A DNA stretch of 29,535 bases, taken from NCBI GenBank assembly GCA_964632365.1, contig CAZWDR010000024.1, positions 1 through 29,535 of the forward strand, given 5' to 3'. Each line of letters starts with the position of its first letter. The first letter of the stretch is position 1. Source of the DNA: ZC4RG30 sp964632365. GTDB lineage: Bacteria > Pseudomonadota > Gammaproteobacteria > Steroidobacterales > Steroidobacteraceae. A program made the translations under genes and the position numbers. Under the pieces are notes generated by a model. The model made no database searches. It saw only the letters and a program-made list of their open reading frames with translations, and was not told the DNA's origin. Below are positions 7,811 through 14,955 of the stretch, piece after piece.

Positions 7811-8812
7811 CTATCGCTGCGCGAGTGCCTCCTCCAGCACCGAGTAGTCGATCAGCCTGGCCAGCTCGTCCCGCGTACGCGGCTCGCGGTTCATGTTCTT
7901 CGCCACCCAGACCTCTTCGGTCTCGAGCACGTCGAGCATGTCCGGGATGATCTGCACCGGGAATTCCATCTCCGGCCAGCCCCAGCCGATCTGCTCGAGC
8001 GAATAGGTCGTGACGCTGGAGACATGCGGCCAGTATTTTTCCGGGTCCTTCTTCACCGCGTCGGTGGCGTCAGCCACGGCGCGCACGAATGCGACGATCG
8101 CGCGGCGCTTCTCCGGATCGGCCAGGTCCGTGGCCCGCGCGTGCAGGTTGAACACCTCGCGATAGACGCTGCGATCCTGCAGCACGATGGCATCGTCCCC
8201 CAGCTTGTGGATGGCATCTTCCGGCTCCGGCTCCCAGATCGAGATGACGTCCACCTCGCCCTTCTGCAGCGCGTCGGACATCATGTCGAGGCTGGCCAGC
8301 ACGTTGGCGGCGCGCGGGATGTTCACCAGGGTGACTTCTTCTTCGGCGATGCCGGCGCTGCGCAGCATCGCGACGAGGTAATAATGCGCGGAGGTCATGC
8401 GCGGCACCATGATGCGCTTGCCGCGCAGGTCCGCCATCGAGTTGATGCCGGCGGACCTGCGGCCCACCAGCCGGTAGAAGCTCTCCGTCACCGTCATGAT
8501 GATGCGCAGGTCCGGATTGCGGATGGACTCGCGCAGCAGCTGCGTCTCGGCATTGGTGGCAAGGTCCGCCTCGCCGGAGGTGATGCGGGTGATGCCGCCC
8601 TCGTCGACATTCATCTTCACCGGATAGAAGCTGTTCGCCGCCACCAGCACCGGCGACAGCTCGATCCAGTAGCTGCCGGATACCTTGATCGGCGCCAGTG
8701 GCGCCGCCTGCGCCTCGTCGGAACGGCTGGCGCAGCTCTGCAGAAGCAGGGCCGCGGCCGCGAGCGCACAGGCGCGGGACAGGTTTCGGGCGAGCGATCC
8801 AGTCTTGGTCAT
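7811..8812 (-). CDS. ABC-type substrate-binding lipoprotein, SsuA/NMT1-like
   Basis: 333-residue periplasmic binding lipoprotein of the nitrate/sulfonate/taurine/thiamine-precursor type. From ATG 8812 it has a signal peptide (about 7-26) and lipobox LLQSC with Cys27. The body has the two-lobed binding-protein pattern: IKVSGSYWIELSP near the start, EADLATNAETQLL, LRIIMTVTESFYRLVGRR, MADLRGKRIMVPRM, then LQKGEVDVISIWEPEP, the second-lobe motif. No permease or ATPase gene lies in the window, so it is an orphan and its ligand is unknown. The frame extends upstream to 8950, but ATG 8812 directly precedes the signal peptide. A flavin reductase-like gene lies 155 bases downstream on the same strand; an Ssu-type link is possible but unsupported otherwise. 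Confidence 0.8.
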   Translation of the reverse strand: MTKTGSLARNLSRACALAAAALLLQSCASRSDEAQAAPLAPIKVSGSYWIELSPVLVAANSFYPVKMNVDEGGITRITSGEADLATNAETQLLRESIRNPDLRIIMTVTESFYRLVGRRSAGINSMADLRGKRIMVPRMTSAHYYLVAMLRSAGIAEEEVTLVNIPRAANVLASLDMMSDALQKGEVDVISIWEPEPEDAIHKLGDDAIVLQDRSVYREVFNLHARATDLADPEKRRAIVAFVRAVADATDAVKKDPEKYWPHVSSVTTYSLEQIGWGWPEMEFPVQIIPDMLDVLETEEVWVAKNMNREPRTRDELARLIDYSVLEEALAQR

Positions 8813-8974
8813 GAATGCATCCGTTCTGGCCGGGAAAATGGAAGGCGCGGCTGCCACAGGGCGCCGCGCCGCGCTGAACCCTAACACTAGTTGCCGCCCA
8901 CGGCAGTTGTTGCGCAGAACGGAGCGATTTGTAGCGTGAACCGGAAACAACCCGCACGCGTTCGCATGGCAGAC

Positions 8975-9736
8975 CTACGACGCGGTTTTTTCCAGCGCGA
9001 CCTGCACCCGCCGGAAGGCCGTGCGCAGCTGCGCTCCGGCGGCTGCAGGCATCGCGCCGAGGACGACCTCGGCACTGCGGCGCGCCGGTGTTCCCTTCCA
9101 TGCGAACGCCACCCGATTGCTCTGGCGCGGCTCGTCGAACAGCATGGCCTGTCCCTGGAAGGCCGCGCGCAGGCGCGCGAAATGCACGCTGTGGTCATCG
9201 CAGTACAGGTTGGTCGCAAGCGCTCCGCCATCGCGCAGCGCGGCCTGACAGGCCGCATGGAAAGCGGGAGTACCGAGCGCCGCCGGGATGCCCCGGGCGT
9301 CATACGCGTCCACCAGCAGCAGGTCATATCGCGCGGGGTGCGCCGGCAGATATTCCGCGGCATCGGCCTGCACGACGCTGAACCGCGAATCATCCCGGGG
9401 AACATGGAACCGCTCGCGCAGCGCGAGCACCGCGCTGCTGATCTCCAGCGCCTCGATGCGGACCTGCGGCAAATGCCGGTACAGGAACTTCGCCTGCGAG
9501 CCGCCGCCCAGGCCGATGCATTGCGGCGAGGGCTGCCACAGCAGGGCCGCCAGCATCGTGCGCGTGTAGTCGACGACCAGCAGGTCGGGCGCATTGCGAC
9601 GCATGCGGCTCTGCGCGACGCCGCTGGCGAAGCGCAGGTCGATGGTGCCGGCGGGTCCTGATGCGATGTAGGCGGAGCGGTCGCGGTTGCCGCCGAGCCA
9701 GCACGGCAGCCATTGGCGCCAGCGCGCGTCGCTCAT
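8975..9736 (-). CDS. Spermidine synthase-like methyltransferase-fold protein
   Basis: 253-residue protein with the Rossmann fold shared by spermidine/spermine synthases and SAM methyltransferases. Seen: CIGLGGGSQAKFLYRHLP with the glycine-rich loop at 75-79, acidic residue Glu98 in IEALEIS (nucleoside-binding), Asp125 in VVQADAAEYL, and LLLVDAYDARGIP with Asp143 and Asp146. This is the pattern of the spermidine-synthase-like family, but the N-terminal beta domain is short, so polyamine activity is not assured. Two starts are possible: ATG 9736 (used here) or ATG 9769, which adds 11 residues and lies 11 bases after a TAGAAT -10-like box. Neither has a clear Shine-Dalgarno. The lone upstream same-strand gene is the 3D lipoprotein, 80 bases away. 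Confidence 0.7.
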   Translation of the reverse strand: MSDARWRQWLPCWLGGNRDRSAYIASGPAGTIDLRFASGVAQSRMRRNAPDLLVVDYTRTMLAALLWQPSPQCIGLGGGSQAKFLYRHLPQVRIEALEISSAVLALRERFHVPRDDSRFSVVQADAAEYLPAHPARYDLLLVDAYDARGIPAALGTPAFHAACQAALRDGGALATNLYCDDHSVHFARLRAAFQGQAMLFDEPRQSNRVAFAWKGTPARRSAEVVLGAMPAAAGAQLRTAFRRVQVALEKTAS

Positions 9737-9780
9737 GATCGGGGCTGGCCGCAATGGGCCGGGGTGCATCTCACCGCGGC

Positions 9781-9786
9781 ATTCTA
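9781..9786 (-). promoter_or_regulatory. TAGAAT -10-like box before the spermidine-synthase-like gene
   Basis: Read on the minus strand the bases are TAGAAT, rare in this G+C-rich sequence. A transcript would begin near 9774, only 5 bases before the alternative start ATG 9769 and 38 before ATG 9736. No convincing -35 box is seen. Confidence 0.35.
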
Positions 9787-9816
9787 TCTGCGGCGGGCGT
9801 GGCACCGCGTGCCGGC

Positions 9817-10197
9817 TCACTCCCGCCAGCGGATCTCCACATCCTGACGTCCGAACTCGCGCGCCCGCTTCACGTCCTTGCCCATGTACAGGTCGATCAG
9901 GTTCTCGTGGCGCGCGGCGGTGACATCCTCGACCGTCCACTCGCCCTCCATGCCTTCGATGCGCACGGTGGTGCCGCAGCCGAGCCCGGCATCGCGAAGG
10001 TCGCGCGAGACCGCGATCACCTTCCTGCCCGGTTCCAGCTTCGTGCCGCAGGCGGTCTCATCGGGCCGGCCGTCGGTCTGGGCGCGGGTGGAGTTGTATG
10101 CAGTGGCCTTGACCTCCAGCTGCTGCTCGCGGCTGCAGCCTGCGGCCAGAAGGCCGGCGGCCCCGATGCAGATTGCGACGCGGGTGGCCGGGTGCAT
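9817..10197 (-). CDS. 3D-domain lipoprotein
   Basis: 126-residue small lipoprotein. From ATG 10197 a signal peptide runs to lipobox LLAAGC with Cys21. The mature part is a 3D (three-aspartate) domain as found in MltA and stationary-phase lytic transglycosylases: VKATAYNSTRAQTDGRP, then CGTKLEPGRKVIAVSRDL, GCGTTVRIEGMEGEWTVEDV and NLIDLYMGKDVKRAREFG. The aspartates in SRD, VED and IDLY are candidates for the namesake residues. The usual DTGGAIKG motif reads EDVTAARHEN, so substrate binding may differ. Two cysteines (in ACGT and GCGT) could form a disulphide. The ATG follows the HPF-like gene's stop by 10 bases; a GAGG over that stop serves as the ribosome site. A peptidoglycan role is likely by family, not shown. 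Confidence 0.75.
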   Translation of the reverse strand: MHPATRVAICIGAAGLLAAGCSREQQLEVKATAYNSTRAQTDGRPDETACGTKLEPGRKVIAVSRDLRDAGLGCGTTVRIEGMEGEWTVEDVTAARHENLIDLYMGKDVKRAREFGRQDVEIRWRE

Positions 10198-10207
10198 GGC
10201 GCGTGCC

Positions 10208-10570
10208 TCATTCCGTGTCGGGCACCGGCGCGAGCGGCGGCTGGGGGGTGTGCTTGCGATGCTCATGCTGCCGGTCGACGGTCTTGTCGAGCAGTCGCAC
10301 CAGTTTCGCGGTGGCCCCATCGAGCGCCTCCTTCATCGTGGCGGCCAGCTCCGTCACAGCGATCGGCGGGCGCCCGTCCAGGCGCGCCTCGATCATGCAG
10401 CGCTTGTCACGGTCGCCGCCCTTGCCGGCGTTCTCGTCACTCATGTGCACCTCGACGCGCGACAGCTGCGCGCGGAAGCGATCCAGTTCCGCTTCGAGAT
10501 AACCCGACACGCTGGAATCGAGCGCTTCACCGCCCTGGATGTGGTCGCCGGCATTGATCTGGATCAGCAT
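10208..10570 (-). CDS. HPF/RaiA-like ribosome hibernation family protein
   Basis: 120-residue small protein resembling the HPF/RaiA family, which binds the small ribosomal subunit and silences ribosomes under stress. From ATG 10570, preceded by AGGAG with 6-base spacing, it begins MLIQINAGDHIQGGEALDSS and continues as LEAELDRFRAQLSRVEVHMSDE, MIEARLDGRPPIAVTELA and ALDGATAKLVRLLDKTV, matching the beta-alpha-beta-beta-beta-alpha pattern and the closing helix. The tail is His/Lys/Pro-rich (QHEHRKHTPQPPLAP) and lacks the C-terminal dimerisation domain of long HPF. Several of the basic rRNA-contact positions of true HPF cannot be confirmed by eye, so it may be a divergent paralogue. It is upstream of the 3D lipoprotein by 10 bases. 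Confidence 0.7.
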   Translation of the reverse strand: MLIQINAGDHIQGGEALDSSVSGYLEAELDRFRAQLSRVEVHMSDENAGKGGDRDKRCMIEARLDGRPPIAVTELAATMKEALDGATAKLVRLLDKTVDRQHEHRKHTPQPPLAPVPDTE

Positions 10571-10716
10571 CGTCACTCCTGATGGACCCGGCGATCGTCG
10601 CGCGGGCTCGCACTGGGCAGTGGACCGCACCCCTGCAGGAAGGACAAGCCGGAAGCGGCCGACCCGTGCGGATCAGAGTCGATGTTGTGGCTGCCAGAGC
10701 GGTCCTACACGCGGCA

Positions 10717-10731
10717 CGCGCACGGTGCGCG
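10717..10731. repeat. 15-bp palindrome CGCGCAC-G-GTGCGCG after the EAL gene
   Basis: Seven-base arms with a single central base, 9 bases past the EAL stop at 10741 (minus strand). A one-base loop and lack of a U tract argue against an intrinsic terminator. It may be an operator for the downstream HPF-like gene or chance in a GC-rich stretch. Confidence 0.4.
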
Positions 10732-10740
10732 CATGGCTTT

Positions 10741-11466
10741 TCAGCCTGCGTGCGGCAGCGGTCCGCAGCCCGGCAGCGCGCGCAGCGCAGGGCGCCCGAA
10801 CAGATAGCCCTGGAACAGCCGCAGGCCGGCACGCCGGAACCAGCGGTACTCCGCCAGCGTCTCGACGCCCTCCGCAACCACCTCGATGCCGAGATCGTCG
10901 CAGGCCTGGATCATCGCGCGCACGATGGCCTGGCGGGGCCCGTGGCTGTCGATGTTCCGCACCAGATACATGTCGAGCTTGATCAGGTCCGGCTGGAAGT
11001 CGGCCAGCAGGTTCAGACCGGAGTAACCGGCGCCAAAATCATCGATGGCCAGGCGCAACCCCTGGCTGCGATAGGCATTCAGCCGCGCCGCGAACCGCGC
11101 CGTGTCATGGATGAGCTCGCCCTCGGTGACCTCGAGGATCAGGCTGCGGGCCGGCATCTGGACGCGCCCGGCCACCTCGAGCAGGGCATCGATGGCGTCC
11201 GGCACGCTCTCCAGGCCCTGCGGCATCAGGTTCAGTGACAGCAGGTTCGACAGGCCCAGATCAGCAGCGCATTGCAGCGCCGCGAGCCGGGCGTCGCGGT
11301 CAAACTGGTACAGCCGCGCCGCATCGACCGCGCCCAGCACGGCCGAGGCCGGCTCACCGTCCGGTCCTCGCACCAGTGCCTCGTGCGCGAACACCGATCC
11401 GGCGTCGGCATCGACGATGGCCTGGTACGCGAAGCTGTAGCGGAGCGCGTCGGTGGTGCGGGTCAC
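10741..11466 (-). CDS. EAL-domain cyclic di-GMP phosphodiesterase
   Basis: 241-residue stand-alone EAL domain that hydrolyses c-di-GMP to pGpG. All residues of an active enzyme are seen (numbering from GTG 11466): Glu29 of EAL in AHEALVRG, Asn79 in SLNLMP, Glu112 in LEVTE, Asp142-Asp143 in IDDFGAGYSG, Lys163 in LIKLD, Glu199 in VAEGVET, and Gln219 in FQGYLFGRP. The start is uncertain: GTG 11466 overlaps the upstream BLUF stop by four bases (GTGA); ATG 11514 would add 16 residues and a 52-base overlap. Neither has a clear ribosome site, so coupling to BLUF translation is likely. The sequence just before the domain (YSFAYQAIVDADAGSV) matches the start of the EAL half of BLUF-EAL proteins such as BlrP1. 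Confidence 0.9.
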   Translation of the reverse strand: MTRTTDALRYSFAYQAIVDADAGSVFAHEALVRGPDGEPASAVLGAVDAARLYQFDRDARLAALQCAADLGLSNLLSLNLMPQGLESVPDAIDALLEVAGRVQMPARSLILEVTEGELIHDTARFAARLNAYRSQGLRLAIDDFGAGYSGLNLLADFQPDLIKLDMYLVRNIDSHGPRQAIVRAMIQACDDLGIEVVAEGVETLAEYRWFRRAGLRLFQGYLFGRPALRALPGCGPLPHAG

Positions 11467-11930
11467 CCGGCCATGCGGTGCGTGCGGTGCACGCCCGTCT
11501 CCTCCGACCGCCATCGCCCCTGCGCGAAGGCCAGCAGCAGCTTGCGGGCGCGGCCGGGACTGATCGTCTCGAGGCAGGTCGCGGAGGTGAAGAAATCATT
11601 CTCGCCGAGATGTTCCTGCACCGCGCGCAGGTCCGGTCGCGCATAGCCCATCGTCCATTCCGGGAAGTCCCGTTCGAAGATCGGCTCCCGGATGATGCGT
11701 GTCACGCGGGTGTGGCCCGGATCGCCGCTGATGCGCGCGAACAGGCCATCGACCGCCGACTGCTCGCCTTCGAGCACCTGGAAGAAATGCCCGTCAATGT
11801 GCAGCAGCATGCCGGTGACACCCAGCGAGGCATTGTTGGCGCGTGACGTGCGCAGCAGCGCGGTCAGCCGGGCCTCGGGGAACGGTCCCGACGCGCGGCT
11901 GGAATAGATCAGACGGATGATGCAGTCCAT
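11463..11930 (-). CDS. BLUF-domain blue-light sensor protein
   Basis: 155-residue FAD-binding blue-light receptor. Seen (from ATG 11930): Tyr9 in RLIYSS, Asn32/Asn33 in SRANNASLGVTGMLL, Gln51 in FFQVLEGE, Trp92 and Met94 in EWTMGY. These are the light-cycle Tyr-Gln pair, the flavin-binding Asn, and the Trp/Met pair that changes on illumination. The core domain ends near 100; about 50 residues of helical tail follow (VQEHLGENDFF, then GRARKLLLAFAQG), like the C-terminal cap and linker helices of other BLUF proteins. The frame upstream to 12023 lacks resemblance. GCGGAGAATCC just upstream serves no clear purpose as a ribosome site at good spacing. The adjoining overlapping EAL gene is the obvious partner. 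Flavin binding is inferred from motifs. Confidence 0.9.
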   Translation of the reverse strand: MDCIIRLIYSSRASGPFPEARLTALLRTSRANNASLGVTGMLLHIDGHFFQVLEGEQSAVDGLFARISGDPGHTRVTRIIREPIFERDFPEWTMGYARPDLRAVQEHLGENDFFTSATCLETISPGRARKLLLAFAQGRWRSEETGVHRTHRMAG

Positions 11931-11999
11931 GCGGAGAATCCTGCCGCTGGCGGGCGCCGCGCGCTGTGACGGTCGGCGCAATTGTCCATGCATGATCGC

Positions 12000-12013
12000 C
12001 GGGGGCGCCCCCG
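12000..12013. repeat. 14-bp palindrome CGGGGGCGCCCCCG upstream of the BLUF gene
   Basis: Perfect dyad about 70 bases upstream of the BLUF start at 11930. It could be an operator. G+C composition makes chance matches likelier than for the AT-containing repeat next to it. Confidence 0.45.
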
Positions 12014-12026
12014 AAGCGCACACGTG

Positions 12027-12043
12027 TTAAGGGAAACCCTTAA
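12027..12043. promoter_or_regulatory. Perfect inverted repeat TTAAGGG-AAA-CCCTTAA, candidate operator
   Basis: Seven-base arms with a three-base centre, strikingly A+T-rich for this region, about 97 bases upstream of BLUF ATG 11930 and just past the 3' end of the fusion gene (stop 12060). An A run (12042-12047) lies on the plus side, i.e. T's precede rather than follow the stem when read on the minus strand, so it does not form a normal terminator for the fusion gene. A dimeric regulator site controlling the BLUF-EAL unit is the simplest reading. The regulator is unknown. Confidence 0.5.
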
Positions 12044-12059
12044 AAAACGCCGATCGCGA

Positions 12060-13877
12060 TCATGCCGCCCACGCCGGCAACGGCGCGGTGAAGGACATTG
12101 CCTCGCCACTCACCGGATGGGCAAAGTCGATGCGCAGCGCATGCAGGCACAGTGGCGGCTCCTCCACATCCAGCGTCTGTCGCGGAGGCGAGGACGTCTG
12201 CCCGTAGGCGGCGTCACCCATCACCGGAAAGCCCAGGAACGCGCAGTGGATGCGGATCTGGTTCGTGCGTCCGGTGAGTGGTTGCGCCTCGATCAGGCTG
12301 GTTCCGTCGGGCAGCCGCCGCTGGACGCGAAACCGCGTCAGCGCCACCACGCCCTCCGCCGCATCGATGATGCGCGTCCCGGACGCGCGCGCATCGCGCC
12401 CGATCGGCGCATCGCATCCGAAATCGTCGGCGCAGGGATGCCCATGCACGCGCACCAGGTAGGTCTTGCGCACGGTGCCTTCGGCGAACTGCTCCTGCAG
12501 GCGTCCGGCAAAGTGCCGGTTGCGCGCGACGATGACGATGCCGGTGGTGTTGGCATCGAGGCGGTGCGCCGGCTTCGGCTTCTGCGGCCGATAGACCGTG
12601 TTGAGGATCTGCTGCAGCGTGTTGCGTGCATAGCGACCTCCCGCATGCATCGGCAGCGGTGCCGGCTTGTCGAGCACGATCAGCGCCTCGTCCTCGTGCA
12701 GGATCGTCACGTTGCCGTTCACCGGCGGCTCGGTCGTGGCGCAGAGACGGTGCAGCAGGCGCTCGCCGGCGCGCACGATGTGCCCGGCATCGAGCACCTG
12801 ATGCCGGGAATCCAGCAGCCTGCCTGTCCGGCATTCGCCTTCCCAGTATTCCGGCGGCAGATGACCGACGATGCGGCAGAAGGTCTCGAGCACGGTGAGT
12901 CCGTCGCATTGCTGCGGCACACGCAGCGGACGGAAGGATTCGGCAGGCACGCTGCCGGGGAGCGGGTCCGTGGCTGCGCGGATGGCCGCATTGCGCCGCG
13001 CGATGGCCAGCCGGGTCTGCTCCGCCTCGCTGCGGTGGCACCATGGGCAGGAACGACCCGGTACATACCGGGGGTCCTGCTGCTCGGCGACCGTCAGCGG
13101 CGACAGGCAGTTGAAGCATTGCGCGGCATCGGTCTCCCGCAGCGAGGGATCGACGCCGACGCGCTGGTCGAACACGAAACATTCGCCGCGATAGTGGGCG
13201 CCGCCGCATTCCTCGAAGTATTTCAGGATGCCGCCGTCGAGCTGCAGCACGTCGCGGAAGCCCTGTGATTCCATGTAGGGCCCGGCCTTCTCGCAGCGGA
13301 TGCCGCCGGTGCAGAACATCACGATGGTCTGCTCGCGCAGTGCCGCCGGCAGCCGCGCCACAGCGGCGGGAAAATCGCGGAAGTGGCCCACGCCCACCGG
13401 CAACGCGTTCTCGAAGGTGCCCAGCTTCACCTCGTAGTCGTTGCGGGTGTCGAGCAGCGTCAGCGGGCGCCCCTCGTCGAGCCACGCCTTGAGCTGCCGC
13501 GCTGAGAGCTTGCGCGCGGGATGGCGTGCCGGATCGATGCCGGGGACGCCGAAGGCGATGATCTCCTTCTTGATGCGCACGAGCATGCGACGGAACGGCT
13601 GGTGCGCAGTGCGGCTGTACTTGCCTTCGAGCGCCGCAAGACCCGGCACCGCGCGCAGCCGCGACAGCAGCGCGTGGGTGCCCTCCTGCGTGCCAGCCAC
13701 GAACAGGTTGACCCCTTCGGTGCTGAGCAGGATGGTGCCGCGCAACCGGTGCGCGCGGCACAGCGCCATCAGCTCGCCACGCAGCGGCGCAAGCCCGGTC
13801 AGCGCGGCGAACCGGTACGCCGCGACGTTCACCACCGCCGGCGCCGTCGCCGCGCCGGACGCGGCTGCGGGCAGCAC
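12060..13877 (-). CDS. trhO: Fusion of TrhO-like (UPF0176/rhodanese) tRNA uridine hydroxylase and RluA-type pseudouridine synthase
   Basis: 605-residue two-domain protein. N-terminal part (about 15-305, from GTG 13877) resembles TrhO/YceA, which hydroxylates uridine 34 of some tRNAs: VVNVAAYRFAAL, RGTILLSTEGVNLFVAG, rhodanese loop VMFCTGGIRCEKAGPYM with Cys189, LDGGILKYFEE, and Cys pairs near 254/257 and 277/280 (Zn-knuckle-like). C-terminal part (about 325-605) is RluA-type: S4-like DAGHIVRAGERLL, then LIVLDKPAPLPMHAGG, AHRLDANTTGIVIV with catalytic Asp441, and LTGRTNQIRIH. Each is a separate protein in E. coli. No stop or frameshift lies between them. Start: GTG 13877, 5 bases after the upstream stop (13883) with AAAGGG just before; GTG 13907 is an alternative. 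Two RNA-modifying activities joined in one chain is the notable feature. Confidence 0.85.
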   Translation of the reverse strand: MLPAAASGAATAPAVVNVAAYRFAALTGLAPLRGELMALCRAHRLRGTILLSTEGVNLFVAGTQEGTHALLSRLRAVPGLAALEGKYSRTAHQPFRRMLVRIKKEIIAFGVPGIDPARHPARKLSARQLKAWLDEGRPLTLLDTRNDYEVKLGTFENALPVGVGHFRDFPAAVARLPAALREQTIVMFCTGGIRCEKAGPYMESQGFRDVLQLDGGILKYFEECGGAHYRGECFVFDQRVGVDPSLRETDAAQCFNCLSPLTVAEQQDPRYVPGRSCPWCHRSEAEQTRLAIARRNAAIRAATDPLPGSVPAESFRPLRVPQQCDGLTVLETFCRIVGHLPPEYWEGECRTGRLLDSRHQVLDAGHIVRAGERLLHRLCATTEPPVNGNVTILHEDEALIVLDKPAPLPMHAGGRYARNTLQQILNTVYRPQKPKPAHRLDANTTGIVIVARNRHFAGRLQEQFAEGTVRKTYLVRVHGHPCADDFGCDAPIGRDARASGTRIIDAAEGVVALTRFRVQRRLPDGTSLIEAQPLTGRTNQIRIHCAFLGFPVMGDAAYGQTSSPPRQTLDVEEPPLCLHALRIDFAHPVSGEAMSFTAPLPAWAA

Positions 13878-13882
13878 GCCCT

Positions 13883-14806
13883 TTACTTCTTCTCGCGCTC
13901 GATCCACGGATCGGGTGAGGCGGGACCGACCACCGCCATCGCGTAATCCACGCGGCCGTTGCTCATCTTGAACACGTGCACGTCGGCGAGGCTGTTCGAG
14001 AAATGCAGGAACGCGGCCACCATGCCCGCCTCCACGTCGGCCAGCGGCACCCGCGGTGCGGGGTGCGCGATGACCAGACCCTTCGGCGAGCAGTTGTGCG
14101 TGGGCGTGGTCTTGATGCCGTTCTCCCAGCGATCGCAGCGCGCGGCGAACGGCGTGTTCACCATCGGCTGCTCGGCAAACATCGCGAAGTAGTCGGTCGC
14201 CGCCGCGGCCATCAGCGCGCGCGACTGGCGCTCGTCGGGCGGCAGGATGTTCTCCCAGTCGAGATAGCTGGTGGCGAGCACCACATCGGGGTTGTACATG
14301 AACTCGTTCTCGCGCCCGAGCACGTGCTCGATCTCGGTGATGGGGCCGCCGTCAAGCGTCTGCAGGCGGATGGCCGCATGGATCAGGCGCCCGTTCTCGT
14401 TGATGACGCCGAAGGTCACCGCACCACAGCGCTCGGTATCGATCAGGTAGTTCTGCTCGCCCCAGGCGCCGGCGCCCTTCCACAGCGCGCTCGCCCCCGG
14501 CGCCTGCACGATGCCGTTCTCGGTGAACATCACATCGGCGGCCAGCTTCAGGCGCGACGGATCATGCGCGGCCAGCGCGGCGGAATAGTCGTCGACCAGC
14601 GTCTTGAGGCTGGCGCGGGGGCATTTCGTGCCCGGCGCCTCGACCGGGTAGTTGCGCCGGGCCTGACCGGGGGCGCCGCCAGCCAGCGGGCCCGCGCCCG
14701 CACCCGGTGGGGCCGCGCCCGGTCCGGGAGCCGCGGGTGCCGCAGCCTGCGCGCCAGACCATGCCATCGACGCCGCGAATACCGCGGCAAGAATCCTGCT
14801 CTTCAT
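13883..14806 (-). CDS. Secreted protein of unknown function with SnoaL/DUF8021-like part
   Basis: 307-residue protein with a clear Sec signal peptide (MKSRILAAVFAASMAWSGAQA) from ATG 14806, followed by a Pro/Gly/Ala-rich linker (about 25-50). The body has TKCPRASLKTLVDDYSAALAAHD, an NTF2/SnoaL-like opening helix, then FGVINENGRLIHAAIRLQ and GGPITEIEHVLGRE, which resembles the DUF8021 pattern (a guess from memory). Four cysteines follow (ERCG, RCDRWENG, NCSPKG) and a His/Pro stretch. GGGGG lies 6 bases before the ATG. No catalytic motif is recognised. It ends 5 bases before the TrhO-RluA fusion start, so they may share a transcript, but I see no functional tie. Confidence 0.65.
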   Translation of the reverse strand: MKSRILAAVFAASMAWSGAQAAAPAAPGPGAAPPGAGAGPLAGGAPGQARRNYPVEAPGTKCPRASLKTLVDDYSAALAAHDPSRLKLAADVMFTENGIVQAPGASALWKGAGAWGEQNYLIDTERCGAVTFGVINENGRLIHAAIRLQTLDGGPITEIEHVLGRENEFMYNPDVVLATSYLDWENILPPDERQSRALMAAAATDYFAMFAEQPMVNTPFAARCDRWENGIKTTPTHNCSPKGLVIAHPAPRVPLADVEAGMVAAFLHFSNSLADVHVFKMSNGRVDYAMAVVGPASPDPWIEREKK

Positions 14807-14918
14807 GAAACCCCCGGGGAAATCGTTGCGGCGCAAGCTACTTCGCAGCCGTGGGCGGGTCAAGACAGCGGCGTGACCCGGGTGGGGCAAATTCCTGCAG
14901 GCGGCGCAGCGCCCGGTC

Positions 14919-14924
14919 TATCCT
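14919..14924 (+). promoter_or_regulatory. TATCCT -10-like box before the MscS gene
   Basis: TATCCT lies 31 bases upstream of ATG 14956. No -35 box is convincing, and this is a weak call. Confidence 0.25.
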
Positions 14925-14955
14925 TCCCCGCTCCCTACCGTGACGAGCCGACGCG

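Noticed and set aside
7035..8812. SsuA-like and flavin-reductase-like genes as a sulfonate-use operon
   Set aside because: The reductase is a flavoredoxin-type, not an SsuE; no SsuD, permease or ATPase gene is present and the genes are 155 bases apart.
12027..12047. TTAAGGG dyad with an adjacent A run as a terminator of the fusion gene
   Set aside because: Read in the direction of that gene the T run comes before, not after, the stem, so it does not have the structure of an intrinsic terminator.
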